A stretch of 64,000 bases of DNA. It comes from Ophiura sarsii (Eukaryota; Echinodermata; Ophiuroidea; Amphilepidida; Ophiuridae). How positions within the stretch are numbered: the stretch's first letter is position 1; each line of letters begins with the position of its first letter. The stretch covers positions 10,187,109 to 10,251,108 of the forward strand of contig CM069452.1 of the NCBI GenBank assembly GCA_035610835.1, in the 5' to 3' direction. The translations under genes were made by a program, and so were the position numbers. Of the stretch, positions 10,210 through 22,504 are shown piece by piece. A model generated the notes under the pieces. It was not told where the DNA came from, did not search any database, and saw nothing but the letters and a program-made list of their open reading frames with translations.

Positions 10210-11370
10210 TGTAAAGTTATTTTCTTTAACGCGTAAACCTCGGATGAGACGCTAATGTACGCTTTTAACTTAAAACAAACAAACTAAAGGTGATTCCTAT
10301 CACTTTATGTTTATGTTGGCGTTGCATTAACACAGTACTGGCATTTCCTTCAATGCTAATTCTTTTAACAAAACACACTAAGGTGCCAGTGATACTTAAC
10401 TGAATTCGTTAGTGGCTGAAATTAACAGGCTGGCCGTGTTAATGAAAATAAAGTCGAATCCGGTCATGTTGTCCACGGGGCTTTTGTAACCCGATACATT
10501 TTCCAAGTCTAACTGATGGTAAAATCGCTAGATCAAAATTTATTAATGGATTTCAATAGTTTATTTAGTCCGAAATATATGGTAATTCATGTTCATTGTT
10601 GTCTCTAACTGTGCACGGTTAAATTACACTGATCTTGTTTCTCATCTGCTTGCAATAAGTATTAAGGTGGAGAATAATAGCATGGTTAATAATATTAAAA
10701 TGTATTTAACAAAACCGGTCGCTATAGTTTAGGTTGGTCTTTATAAGTGGATTCTGTTGCATTTCATTAAGAAATAAATGTAGTTTTCAACAGTCAAATT
10801 CGTTTGAAACCAGATCAAATGGGTTTACTTGTGTGAATAATAATATTTGTTTAATTTATGAATGTCAATGTAAGAATATTTGGATACATTTAATTCAAGC
10901 TACTATTAATGAATACGACATGTTACTTATCCTCAGGCTTTTTCGTATACCAGGACTGAAGACGAAGCCATTAATCACGAGTGTGTGTTACCCGAAGGAG
11001 CTGTAAGGTGAATGACAGAAGACGTTATAAATTGACTGTTCTCACACCCTAGCTGTAAATATGAATTGGATAAAAAACAAATTAATTACCCCTGTCGTCG
11101 GATGTGTGTTGTTCTAAATTAAACACAAATTAAAGTAGGAAACTGAACAAAATGAAGATAAGAGTTAATATCACCACATTACTCCAGCGTTGTTCTGTCT
11201 TAGTAACTTTGTATACTTAAACCCATTTCTTATACCGATGTTTATTTAAGAGATATCGGAAGATTATACAACTTATACGAAGTAATGAGAATCGAACCTT
11301 TCCGCAATACTCTAATTTTTTTAATTTTTTTTATTAAGTATAGTCAGCGTGTTCAATTTAAAACTAAAAT
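10210..11370. other. No feature recognised
   Basis: AT-rich sequence between the two copies of the GGGTAAA element. The 90-residue frame at 10734-11006 has no known motif. Confidence 0.45.
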
Positions 11371-11505
11371 GTTCATACACGCTTAGAAATTAGTGTCAAA
11401 TTTTGCTGGGTACAAAAGAAATATGTAGTTTTTACCCAATATTGTGCTAAACATCGATTTCGTAAAATAACTTTTTACACATGCAATAGTTTACTATTGA
11501 ATTCC

Positions 11506-11632
11506 GAGTGAAGTAGCTGTAATAGTCCTGAACTAAATTGCGTATATAATAAGCTTATAAGATTATTATATATGCAATAGGTATAGAAAATAATGGCTCA
11601 GATCTCAGACCAGATCTGTCACTACTTCACTC
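11506..11632. mobile_element. Small inverted-repeat insert in copy 2
   Basis: GAGTGAAGTAG (11506-11516) and CTACTTCACTC (11622-11632) bracket a segment absent from copy 1, which continues directly from AATTCCGAG into other sequence. Foreign sequence seems to extend to about 11765, so the insert may be composite. Confidence 0.45.
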
Positions 11633-12181
11633 CCATAAGACTATTGTTTTATTCTACAGGACTATAAATGTAAAAATCATATCACATTTTACCTACAAAA
11701 AGCCGGGATAAGGTCCTCAAGTCCTATACCTGCACTAGAAAGCTTTGGCCGTTGTCACCCGCCATAGCTTAAATGTGCAAATAATGTGCATAATCCAGTG
11801 TAAAGTGTTACACAACAAAAGGGTAAATTGCCTACACAGAATTATTGTGCAAAGGAAATTTACCCAATTTATGTGTACCATAATGACACAAGTGTTAACC
11901 TCTTCACAACCCCGGTTGTGTAAAGTATTACACATAATTGGATCAAAATAGGTAACATGGTCGTTTTGGGGTAAACATTTACCCAACGATATTGTAGTTT
12001 TAAACTTTGTCCAGTCCAGTAACTATTGTAGCATTATAATTTACTTGTTTCATATTTATGCTTTTTCATTTCAATCTCAACATTTACCAACTAATTTAAG
12101 CAATTTCTTTCTATCTTGTCATATTTAGTCATATAAAATAGTTTATATTAACACAAAACACTAACTTCCACATATCAACTT

Positions 12182-12252
12182 CTTCGTTAGCACAGTGGAT
12201 ACAGCGTCAGTCTTAGAATACAGAGGTTGTGGGTTCGAGCCCGGTCCGGGCT
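12182..12252 (+). ncRNA. tRNA-like core inside the GGGTAAA element, copy 2
   Basis: A-box-like TTAGCACAGTGG (12187-12198) and a perfect B box GGTTCGAGCCC (12232-12242). GTCTTAGAATACAGAGGTTG lies between, giving a recognisable anticodon region but weak stems. It is better preserved than copy 1. Probably a captured tRNA-derived sequence able to bind TFIIIC; activity is unproven. Confidence 0.6.
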
Positions 12253-12799
12253 AGTTAAGGTAAGTTCTTCTAAAAATCTTTAAATCCGTGGATAATAAAA
12301 TTGCGAAAGAAGATTAGAATGCAAATATGACACCCAAAATGGCTTAAAATATATACCTGCATTTTTTGAAATTAATTTCTGTGCACCAAGATGACACAAG
12401 TGTGGCGTAAAACCTGTTGTGTAAAGTGTTACACATAATTGGGTCAAAATAGGGAACGTGGTCGTTTAGGGGTAAACATTTACCCAACGATTGATGGGTA
12501 AAATGTTCACTATGTGTTGTGTAAGACTCTACACAACCACAGCTGTGTTCATTTTTACCCAACAAACAACCATGTTACCTTTTTTCCATCCTGAAGTGTA
12601 GTATTTTACCGAACATTGCTTTATTTTTTCTAAGAGTGTAGAGAGTGCTAGACGCGATCATTATAATAAACATCATAATTTGACCATAAAATGTCATCAT
12701 TACAACTAGTTCTGGTTTTTAGCAAAACGCGCGTTCGTCAACGACGCTAGGTATCTCAGCTTAGGCAACTATGATCGCAACAGATATGTGTCTATAAGG

Positions 12800-12935
12800 C
12801 CAAAAAAATGGTTATGTTGTCCTCGACCGCCCGCTCGACATTTTAGGGCCGCTCCGATTTATTTTTTTTCAGATTTTTTTAAATTTTTAAATCGTATTTT
12901 TTTAATAAAAATAATCAGATTCTTTTTTTTTTTCA
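12800..12935. repeat. Duplicated unit with T-rich tract, copy 1
   Basis: GTTATGTTGTCCTC and a GC-rich patch are followed by T runs broken by CAGA. The same order recurs at 13085-13210, inside the element at 12948-13405. Confidence 0.5.
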
Positions 12936-12947
12936 GATAGATTTCCA

Positions 12948-13405
12948 CCATAGACGGTGTAAATACTCAGCTAGTCTACGTTCGTACAAATTAGGCGAAC
13001 ATTATGAGACTCAATGAATGTACCAACGTGCAAAGGAATCCCTACCTTTACGCACGTTTATTGGAGCGTCTTGTACGATCATTAGGCAAAAAAAAAATTG
13101 TTATGTTGTCCTCCACAGCTTTCAGAGAGGAGGGGCGGGCGGGCGGATTTTTTTTTTTTTTTTCAGGTTCTTTTTCCAGATTTTTTTCAGATTTTTTTTT
13201 TAACAGTTTAAATGGCATTGAATATTAAATTAAGTGTTTATAACATATATGTGCGGCTCTTAGAGTGATTTTAACTTCTTGTTGGCTGAACTTTGAGCTT
13301 CTGCTTGTAAAATAAAAAAAAATTAAAAAATTAAAATAAAAAAAATCATAATGTTCGCCTAATTTGTACGAACGTAGACTAGCTGAGTATCTCCACCGTC
13401 TATGG
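12948..13405. mobile_element. Inverted-repeat element with near-identical 60-base ends
   Basis: The left end starts CCATAGACGGTG and continues through CTCAGCTAGTCTACGTTCG and TTAGGCGAACATTATGA. The right end (13346-13405) is its inverted copy with about three differences. The interior holds T-rich tracts and no coding sequence. The high end identity suggests a recent insertion or gene conversion between the ends. Confidence 0.8.
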
Positions 13406-13409
13406 TATC

Positions 13410-13735
13410 TCTCTTATTCGCCTGATAAGTTTAAAATGAGCGATGGGTACTGAGCAGAGTATAACGTATAACAAGTATCATGCTTTTGTTATATCACCTG
13501 CTCGGACGCTTGCTCGTAGAATCAGCGATATTCCCAACATCATTAGAGTAGCAAATTCCCTATTAACCCAAAGTGTATGAAGAAGTACGTGCCAGCAATT
13601 AATCACATAGGTTAGACACATAGATTGGGATATGTCGGAATTGACGATAGTAAACCATTTCAATAGTGCCTTTAAGCTTGGACATAACTGTATAACAGTA
13701 TTGCCCACTTATCAGCTTTAAGTGAATGCAATTAT
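13410..13735. other. No feature recognised
   Basis: Contains a 76-residue minus-strand frame (13478-13708) without a known motif. Confidence 0.4.
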
Positions 13736-13739
13736 AAAA

Positions 13740-14100
13740 TATTTACATTATCGTACACACATTATCAGATTTAGACGTTATTGTACGTTTACCACACCCA
13801 GCGTTACCCTTTTTTGTTTAAAAATGCACATATCGAGAATCTAGACCTTATTGTATACACATAATCAGCTTTGGACGTTGATGTACATTACAAATAACCG
13901 CCTCGCGTATTTTAACAAAAGTGCACACGTCTCAGATTAAAACGCAAATATTCATTTATCAAGCCTCCTTTTAAAGATAGTTTTTTCAAACCTGAATATG
14001 ATGTTTATCAAACCCACCTCTTATAACGACGGTATGCATACAGAAGTCTCAGACGAAAATGTAAGTTACTCAAGCCCCTTGTTACCTCCAATAATCAGAT
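13740..14100 (-). repeat. Decayed relatives of the 61-bp minisatellite
   Basis: Several diverged units on the minus strand resemble the array at 61000-62180. The best is near 14010-14060, where ACCTCTTATAACGACGGTAT followed by CAGAAGTCTCAGACG matches the complement of the 61-bp unit. GACGTTATTGTACGTTTACC at 13775 matches its other part. Confidence 0.45.
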
Positions 14101-14119
14101 TTTTTTACGCAAACATAAA

Positions 14120-14628
14120 GGGCCGTATTCTCGTACGTAGTTAAACACGATTTAAAGCTAAACACGCGTCTAACTTTGACTTTAGACACAGCGTTTAACA
14201 AAACGCAATTCTCGTACATTTGTTTTACTTAAACACGCGTCTAAATCGCCGAAATGTGTCTAACTTTAAACATGGGTACGGGGGTAGTTTAATGCGTGTT
14301 TAACTAAACTCGCGCACCAACTGTATTGCCTTGAATGATCACTCAACCGTGCCCGGTGCAAGCTGGCGCGCGGATCATGTAGTTTTTAAAAGTACCGTGT
14401 ATTTAAGGCATTCGGTCGATATCTATTGTAACCAATTAGGGCCACAATGAATTAAATACCTGTATACAATCAACGCAGGACCACTCTGGGAACGATATTT
14501 GCTGAGTTTAAAATCGTGTTTTGTTAGACACGTCGTTTAAAGGATAAACTCACGTTTAAGTTAGACACGCGTTTAGTTAAACAGCTAAAGCTAAAGCTAA
14601 AACCGTGTTTAGTACGAGAATACGGCCC
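14120..14628. mobile_element. GGGCCGTATTCTCGTAC element with TAAACACG words
   Basis: The ends GGGCCGTATTCTCGTAC and GTACGAGAATACGGCCC are perfect inverted copies. The inside is filled with TTTAACT, TAAACACGCGT and GTGTTTA words in both orientations. It is a non-autonomous DNA element of about 509 bases without coding sequence. No target duplication was identified. Confidence 0.75.
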
Positions 14629-14714
14629 AATACCTTTACCAGTGTAAAGATCCGGTATCCTAAGGTTTGATTTCGTTGTGGACAAATCCAACAAAAAGTG
14701 AATAGTTTACTCAC

Positions 14715-14890
14715 ATTTTTAGTTTCATTCTCAACATTAAAAATTGAGGTCGAAATTTGCTAATTGCCACGTGAAACCACACTTTATTACAGGCAATATA
14801 CTTATATCTTTCTTTTCATACAGTGATAGGTGATTCATTTTACCGTATATATGGCATTTTTAAAAAGGTATTGCAATATTTGTCACACTA
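14715..14890. repeat. Dispersed repeat C, copy 2
   Basis: Same orientation as 8570-8740, sharing TTGCTAATTGCCACGTGAA, TTTCATACAGTGATAGG and GATTCATTTTACCG. Directly followed at 14894 by GGGGAGAGCGGGG and GTTCGCCCC, which look like one end of another element whose partner was not found. Confidence 0.6.
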
Positions 14891-15179
14891 AGTAGGGGAG
14901 AGCGGGGAGTGTTCGCCCCATTTTCATTTGAAATGGCCTATCGAGACGTCAATTTTTAAGATTGGATGTACCTATTGACATATCTTGGCTATATACGACC
15001 ATCATTTTAGTACCCTAGGCCTTACCAAAAAAGCATGAGTAAAGGATAAAGACAGGCGTCTCAAAATGGTGAACTTGCCCCACATCGGGACAGGTTCGAC
15101 AGGCCGGGATGTATTAACTGGAATTCGGACATATGTAGAGACCGCGAATCAGATAGATTAACGTTTGCCACTTCCTGCA

Positions 15180-15600
15180 TCACTTTACCAATACCATTTA
15201 CACATTAACTATGACAATACGTCACCAAACCCTTTGTCCTCTCTAGATAAGGGTATACATATTTTGGTATTAAATGCACGTTTACCCAAGCTTGTCAAAC
15301 CACTAAACCTCTTCACATCTCATATTTAAAATTGAATACATACATTCAATTTCCGTGTCATCTGTTAGTGCATTTGCATGCATATTTATATATTACACCT
15401 AGCTTTGTTCGAAACCGGTGTAACCTCTTATAACTAATATTATGTATATTATTAAACGTTGGTGTTACGTTACCAAACCTCACATTATGGATTAACCCAC
15501 ATTTAAATACTACAGCATTAACAAAATCCATGCATTTGAATCCAAAACTGCTAAGAAGTCTCAAGGAGGCTTACCCTTTCACATTCGTTTAGTAAAATTG
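15180..15600 (-). repeat. Very decayed minisatellite-like units
   Basis: Spaced phrases such as GTAACCTCTTATAACTAATA (near 15419) and CGTTACCAAACCTCAC (near 15469) echo the complement of the 61-bp unit. The periodicity is too weak for firm unit borders. Confidence 0.25.
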
Positions 15601-15609
15601 AACATGTTG

Positions 15610-18600
15610 AATGGTACTAGTCATGACATTCAATACTTCCGCCAAAGCCTATGCTTTCAATTTACAATTGCTTTCTTCGTAGTCTTATTGTACTAACTAT
15701 AATAAAACGAAATACTTACAATTTCTACCGGTTAGCTGAGATTGAGAAATAATTGAAATAGAACATTATCCGTGAAATTCCCGTCGGTTCAAGATGTTTT
15801 AGATTTCATGGCAGCACTAATGGCATCATAAATCGGCATTACAACGGTACGAGGGGCTCTATAATTACAATGCAGTAAACATAATGTCAAAATAAATTGA
15901 TTTCACAGGGTGTAAGATTCTCTTTTCTTCCCTCTGAATTCTAATCCGTCAGGATTGATTGGGATTCAACTGAAATTGATGAATGAAATCCGATTCTCAC
16001 TAGTGTAATGGGATTGATCAAATTGGCTATTTCTATACGGACTTTCAACTAACACGCTTTAGCATTATATCATACTCTGGCAGAACAGGTGATCCATACA
16101 CGACTGAATTGGATTTAACCCATGAGACTTCTGGAAAGCACACTTCTGACAAACTGAAAGGGACATTAAGTGATGTTGACAATTTTAAATGTTTAAAAAT
16201 TTACTTCAGAATTCAAGATGAACATTAAAAATTGCCATTGTCGTTGTTTCTACTGACAAAAACACAGCAAAACTTGATTAAAACAATACCATCGCTATTT
16301 ATTGAAAAACGCCCTCTATGCAAATATGGTTCGCGTTATGTATCACGCGTACTGCAGGGGGATACGGTCGGACGTAAAATGCTGATCTGCCGGAGATCAG
16401 CATTTTGAATCGACGTTTTGTTGTAAAAAGAGGTCTGATTTTTCTTAATCCTTATAGGTGTAAGTTCATACATCATTGTACATGTAATACAATTGTAAAA
16501 ATATACAAATCCCAGTTTTTATCATATATTTTTGAAATTGAGGGCGCTGCCTCTACCACATCTCTTAATGCCCCTTTAATACACGATTGTTGTTTGGAAA
16601 TGATAATTTTATTTACTTCCAAAAAACACACATTAAAAAATGTGATGAAAATGATCAATTATTAAGAATACTGTTAAGAGGTATAATAGCTGTGCCCTTT
16701 CATTTCATATAGCCATTTGTTTGTTCTTTCCATTTATATCATAAGACCAAAAGAAAAGCATAATTTTCAATTTGACGTATCTAAAGACATCATGATGACC
16801 TTGGAACAACAACAACGCTCATATTGACATATCACTACCAAATAATGTAGGTTCCTAAAGCCTGTGTTATGCATAAACTATAACTTCCAAATCCCCTGTG
16901 AACATTTGCTTGGTAATTATATTTCATAGTTTTTTATAATTTAAGAAACATATCAATTTGACATAGATTGTACTTTCGACGCCTTAATACAAAATAATCT
17001 GTTCGCTAGGATGACATTCAGGACACATATGCTGTTAAATCTCATGTCGGTGATGATCAATTTGCCCACTTACAAGGATTAAACACAAACTCGTTGGTAC
17101 ATATGCATCTCCATAGAAGTCATTTAAAGTAAATAGCCGACTGACAAGAACCATTATTAATTCAAATACTTAAACTAGAGAGAAGACATGTTCGTTTCAA
17201 TATTGCTGATCATATTATGAGCGAAGCAACTAGTTATACCTATCACACCATGTCTTGCCTGATGTAACAATGAGCGTCAATGAAATGTCATCCAAAAATG
17301 CATTATAATGTGACTATGTCACTTTATATTTGTATGCAGGTTGAATACAAAGCCTGTAACTATGGAAGGAATCTATCTTGTTTAAAACAATTGGAAATTT
17401 TGAACTTTTCAAACATGGTAAGTTCAACAATTGTGTGATGCTAATTACTACAAGCACGTTGGTGATATCGAATAACTTACCTGCGTTAAACCGAATTATA
17501 TATCTACGGGTATAGAACATGAAAATAACAATCAGCTAGAATGTTTAGTAAATAGTCTTTTATACGTAAAACGTAAAATAGCGCTTTTAAGAATCAAAGT
17601 TCACCAGTTTCTGATGTAATCAACTACCTGGTAAAGCGCCACAAAAAAATCCCATTCCTATTGATTAGAAGAATGAGGGCGCTTTTTACATGTGTCCTGT
17701 TATGGCTTGCAGAGATGTATGGCAGACTATTAGTCATAGTCATGTTTCCCAACTAATACTGAGACACTAACTTCCAGTAAGCACTTCGGAGCAACATTTT
17801 TTATTTGTGAAGAAATATTTATTATGAAATCATCGAAATACCTATATATTAAATAGAATGTGGTTTATCCTTGGTGTAAGACAGCCCGGATTATAAATGT
17901 CTCACATCAAGGATATACCAGGAATGTGTTTAATTCTGAAGGGAAATTGTTCCCAACTGACCGGTAACTTCCCTTTATTAGAACTAATTCCCTATTTTTT
18001 CCGATCTCTAGCTATACATGCACATTATTATAAATCTGCAATTTTATAAATAATATTTTTATTCCAACCAAAGTATTTACTCACGTCAATCGGATTCCTA
18101 TCACGCGATATATTAGCAGTTATTTTACTGGACTTTTAAAACTTCAACAAACATGTGTTCTTAATGCTCATCTGAACATTTCAATTTGAGCGACGCCTTT
18201 AAGGTTAGCGTCTGTATGTTTAACCTATGCATGCGTTACAAAATGATATGGCGCTTTCACGCCAATTAAGGTCCATTGCAAAGGTGCTTGGACGGGCATT
18301 GGCAAATGGTTGGAGACTGAGCATCTCCTCCGGCGCATTCCAGGGTACAATGCAGTGATGTTTAATTCTAATGATGAATGCATTAAATCTGGAATCAGTT
18401 TATTGTACTAAGTCGAAATAATATTGGCAGTTTTATCTTATTTTCCATTATCGAACCACTCAAAGTTGCACTATTTTCGTTACAGAATGCAATGCAAACA
18501 CACACAGAGCGAATCCATCTTTACAAATGAAATTCGAGGCAAGATTTAAATCAAGAGAGGTTTTGCTAGAGAATAAAAACGGCTGCACACTTATCACTGC

Positions 18601-18685
18601 TAAGTAGGTTTTTCTTGTTAGTTACTGCATTTATGCACTTCTGCCACCACTACCATTCCCAGGAGGTATGTGAAACGAAGATGCA
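15610..18685. other. No gene recognised
   Basis: Long AT-rich stretch. Only local structures stand out: the hairpin at 16376-16406 and a short inverted pair AAAGCGCC/GGGCGCTTT around 17633-17682. GGATTGA words cluster loosely near 15950-16020. The overlapping frames at 16405-16665 show no known motif. Confidence 0.45.
16376..16406. repeat. Perfect 13-base-arm hairpin
   Basis: AAAATGCTGATCT and AGATCAGCATTTT surround GCCGG, and weaker pairing continues outside (CGTaaaa/ttttgaatCG). It resembles the joined ends of a lost element. A bacterial terminator is not expected here. Confidence 0.7.
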
Positions 18686-18691
18686 TGTATA

Positions 18692-19787
18692 CAGGCTGTC
18701 CCAAAATGATTAGTACCCATCGATGCCCAAAGTTCAATCATTTTTATCATCATCAAAATCGATGAGATTAGGTCCGGGGTTTTTACATCATCTTTGTCAT
18801 ACTGTATTATTTTATTAGAATTTTAGATCATGAATATTGAATTTATCAAACTCAAGATATACTCCATTATGTAAAACATGGTGATTTCACCTTTTTGGCA
18901 AAGTGCAAAAAAAATGTGTTTTAAACAGCTTGTTTGAAAGACACTGATACATTCTCTTAATCTCTTGTCTGCTAATTATCCGTGGTTCCTTTCTATTTTA
19001 AACTGCTGTTGTATCATATTGTTGTTCAAACCATTAATACTTCTTCATTTGGATTCAATTTGAAGGGTAAAAATGGATCGTCACGCATGAGCGACCCCGA
19101 GCTTTGTTTCTATAATGAGCTAGTTTTGAGGCTAAACTTGAGGGACATTTAAACAGGTAAAGACGTAGTCATGGGTAATTAGCAGTGGCTTAGATTTCTT
19201 TTTCATATTGGGGATGCAATTTCCTACAAACTTGCTAAAAATAATAAAGTCCATTAGTGTTTAACTTCACGAAATCCATTCTCCAATGTGAAAATGAAAT
19301 CTAAGCCACTGCACTGGTGATTCACCAAATACCACTTCATTTAGAAATCCCTAAACACTTGTCAAATAAAACAATGCATGGGGTCACTCAAGTGTGACAA
19401 ACTTCTTTTACCCGTTATTTTGAATTAAGGAGAGTTATTAGAAATGATTTGAACACCCATAACCAATAACAGTTACAACAGAAAGACACACAAGATTATA
19501 GTGAGTAGACAAGAGATTATGAGAATACTCAAATTTCTTTTAAACAAGCTGTAATAGCACACACATTTTTTAGCACTTTGCCAAAAAGGTGAAATCACCA
19601 TGTTTTACATAATGGAGTATATCTTGAGTTTAATAAATCCGATATTCATGATCTAAAATTCTAATAAAATACTACAGTATGACAAAGATGATGTGAAAAA
19701 ACCGGACCTAATCCCATCGATTTTGATGATGATAAAAGTGATTGAACTTTGGGCATCGATGGGTACTAATCATTTTGGGACAGCCTG
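18692..19787. mobile_element. Mariner-type fold-back element
   Basis: Ends CAGGCTGTCCCAAAATGATT and AATCATTTTGGGACAGCCTG are flanked by TA on both sides (18690-18691 and 19788-19789), the target duplication of Tc1/mariner elements. The arms are very similar for about 220 bases, with weaker pairing continuing to about 400. No transposase remains. The centre contains another small element (19183-19311). A transcript across it would fold into a long double strand. Confidence 0.8.
19183..19311. mobile_element. Small nested inverted-repeat element
   Basis: CAGTGGCTTAGATTTC at the left is exactly inverted as GAAATCTAAGCCACTG at the right, followed inward by partly pairing TTTTTCATATTGG/CCAATGTGAAAATG. 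It sits in the centre of the mariner-type fold-back and has no coding capacity. Confidence 0.7.
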
Positions 19788-19839
19788 TACATCTCTGTAA
19801 AGAAGACCTTACTACAGTGGTGGTGTCATATAAAGTTCG

Positions 19840-19945
19840 ATTCAAAATTTCCTCATAACGTTGTAATTTGCATCAGCATCAAGTGTCCAACAGCGCAAAT
19901 ATCTGGTTTCATTATTAATGAACGTTTTGAGAATCCGATCTTTGC
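19840..19945. repeat. Dispersed repeat D, copy 1
   Basis: Diverged direct copy of 23885-23990. Shared blocks are TTCAAAATNTCNTCATAACG, TTGTNATTT and TTATTAATGAA. Family unknown. Confidence 0.45.
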
Positions 19946-19989
19946 TGTTTATATGAGCGTACAGTATGGTGTTCCTTACCTGCTTCCAC

Positions 19990-20930
19990 ACTAATAGCCA
20001 GCATTGTTACTCAACGTTGTTTTTTCCTCGACGCTATCTATCTCTATTTATCACCAGACAATTAGACTTAGGAAACATTATGCCTTCAATATCAAGATCC
20101 GATGCCGTACTTTGCAACTAGCCCCTAATCAGAATACACAAATATCAACACACACTTGGCTTTTTCCGTCGTGTAAACACACACATCTCAGTGTACTTCA
20201 TCACCTTCAAAGTGCCAAGTGTTTTTACAGCACTAATATAAACTATAGGCCTACATAGGTGTCTGGGCGCGCAGCATGAACGCATTAGCCAACCGCATAT
20301 AATGTGGATGACGCGTGCGCATGCCAAAGAATTATACGCTGGCATGACTTTTGCACCCGATAATAATATAAAGACTTGAAAACCGCATATTCTCGACAAT
20401 TTGAAACTGATTTTACAATTCCATCCCAATTTCTCGAACATAAGCACTGTATCAGAGTTCGAACTGTAAGGTTGATCATACGTCTATATATATACATGTA
20501 TATATATAGTTTAAAATACCTTTTCGAGAACAAGATGGTGTCTTTCGCAACAGTAATGACGAAGTGCTGATCATGTGTTGATAAGAATACTTTCTATTGT
20601 TTGACAAAGGTGTTTCAAGATAATTTTGCAACCAGTAGAGCGTGGTTTATGGGGCTTCGATTAAACTGCTAATCTTTTCTATATATGGAAGTTTTATCAC
20701 TCAAATCACTTTCTTCGAAAAACAAATCACACGAGACATCGCAAGTACCAAATTTGTCGAATGGTATAGATGAATATTATCAACTAATATATATCATTTG
20801 CAGATACTCGATCGAAGCTGAAGACGAAACACAAAATAAAGTTTAATCATCAAACAGTTAAATATGCATGTGTCCATTTGGGAACTATAAATCATGAGGA
20901 ATCTTTCTCGTATTCGGATGTTTATTGATG
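19990..20930. other. No gene recognised
   Basis: Overlapping short frames on both strands (20004-20570) lack known motifs. A 26-base perfect AT palindrome lies at 20484-20509, centred on ACATGT. Confidence 0.4.
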
Positions 20931-21532
20931 AAACAACATTTCATCACGCCATACGCGCACTCGTTACATCGCGGCTCAACTATTCCAACTCTGTGAAATA
21001 TTAAATTGCTACAATGTCTCCAAAATCGAGCAGCCAAACTTATTTATAATGCTAAAAGATGTTATCATGCATATCCTCTTCTCCACAAGTTGCATTGGCT
21101 GCCTGTTAAAACCCGCATTGAGTTCAAGATCTTGACTTTTGAATATAAATGTTTCAATGATGGCGCGCCTTCTTATCTTAAAAGGACCTTTACTAGTTAA
21201 CATGTGTCCAAAAGAAGTGGTCTTCGTTCTGCCTCTGACACTCGGATTCTCATTAAACCTAAACTCGTCTCATTACCGCCAAGAAAGGATTTAATGCCTC
21301 CGGCCCATTTTTAGGAAACAAATTACCGCGTCACATCAGGCATGCCTCATCACTGACTCAATTTAAGAAGATGTTAAACACTCACTTATTCCACCGTCAT
21401 AGTGCGAGTGATGTTCAACACTGTTCTTTTAAATGTTATGTTTTCATTTTGTTAAGCCCTGTGGTACCATTGTATAATGTGTAAGAGCATTATATAAATG
21501 CTCATTGTTATGTTATGTTATGTTATGTTATC
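20931..21532 (+). pseudogene. CR1/L2-like LINE 3' end, 5'-truncated
   Basis: Frames broken by shifts and stops encode the C-terminal reverse-transcriptase region of a non-LTR retrotransposon: ALVTSRLNYSNSV, then LQNRAAKLIYNAKR and LHKLHWLPVKTRIEFKILTF, then YKCFNDGAPSYL. The palm domain, the endonuclease and everything upstream are missing, as expected for incomplete target-primed insertion. The copy ends in a short ATGTT tandem tail (about 21510-21532), the kind of 3' tail used by this clade. The stops show it is old and inactive. Confidence 0.8.
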
Positions 21533-21732
21533 ATCAAGTGCAAACCAAGACAATGTAAATTCATCTTCAAAAATAGAAATACGAGATGCGATTGATATCA
21601 AGAGGGGGTTTTGACCGAGAAGATCTACACGCTTACCATTTTAAAATAGTTGCTCTCTTACCACCTGTATACTGATGACATTCCAATCTAATCATAAGTC
21701 CATTTCCTCAGCTCTCGCCACCATCACCTCAT

Positions 21733-22500
21733 GTATCAGTGACATAACATTATGGATGACGACAAATATATGCTAAAATTTAACAATGACAAAACAGATT
21801 TTGTTTTTTGCAATTTCACCTTACAATAAGCGCCGTATGCCTTCAGTCTCACTTCAAATTGGTTCTGAGACCCTCATACTATCTGAGAATATAAGGAACC
21901 TTGGTGTGATCTTTGACAGTCAAGTGACAATGGCCGACCAGATCTCAGCAATATCACGTAATTTTGCTTTCCATCTCCGTAACATTGCACGTATTCGTCG
22001 CTATCTGGACTTTGAAACATGTAATCACATTGTTCGATCATTGGTTCTTTCACGACTTGATTATGGGAATGCTCTTTTAGCAAGCTCAAATGCAAAGGAG
22101 ATTACCCGGCTCCAGCGCCTCCAGAACTGGGCCGCTAAACTTATCTTCTGTAAAGCCAAAAAAGACCACGCATCCCCACAAGTGCACTGGCTACCTCTTA
22201 ATGAATTTATTTACTTTAAGATCTTGATTTACGTCTACAACTGCCTCAAAGGACTGGACCGGCTTACCTTACATCGTGCTTTACTTTATATTCGCCAGCG
22301 CATGAGGGGTTGCGATCAGCCTCTGACGTCACTCGTCTAGTTGTACACAAAATCCACAACAGGACAATGAAGTCAGCTGTCGATAGGATATTTTACTATT
22401 CTGCTCCTTGGCTATGGAATGCCCTACCATCATCCATTCGTTGTGCCAGAACGGTTAGCTTTAAAAACGGTCTGAAATCGCACCTCTTCTCCAAGTAGCT
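21733..22500 (+). pseudogene. CR1/L2-like LINE reverse-transcriptase relic
   Basis: A second, longer fragment of the same kind follows about 200 bases on. At least three reading frames are needed: TLWMTTN, then MLKFNNDKTDF, then the 184-residue frame at 21786-22340 with NIRNLGVIFDSQVTM (thumb region), SLVLSRLDYGNALL and LQRLQNWAAKLIF, then 22310-22498 with RSASDVTRL and SAPWLWNALPSSIR. It lacks the catalytic YADD region and endonuclease. No tandem tail is seen. The different sequence shows it is a separate insertion from the 20931 copy, not a duplication of it. Confidence 0.85.
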
Positions 22501-22504
22501 CATC

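Larger units (their letters stand above)
11376..12640. mobile_element. GGGTAAA word element, copy 2
   Basis: Begins TACACGCTTAGAAAT and ends TTTTTTCTAAGAGTGTA, with the same interior words and order as 8743-10205. It lacks the 9291-9497 insertion and surrounding sequence, but carries its own insert after 11506. The tRNA-like core is kept at 12182-12252. No target duplication is evident. Confidence 0.75.

Noticed and set aside
16376..16406. Rho-independent terminator
   Set aside because: Shape fits, but the DNA is animal nuclear and no gene ends there.
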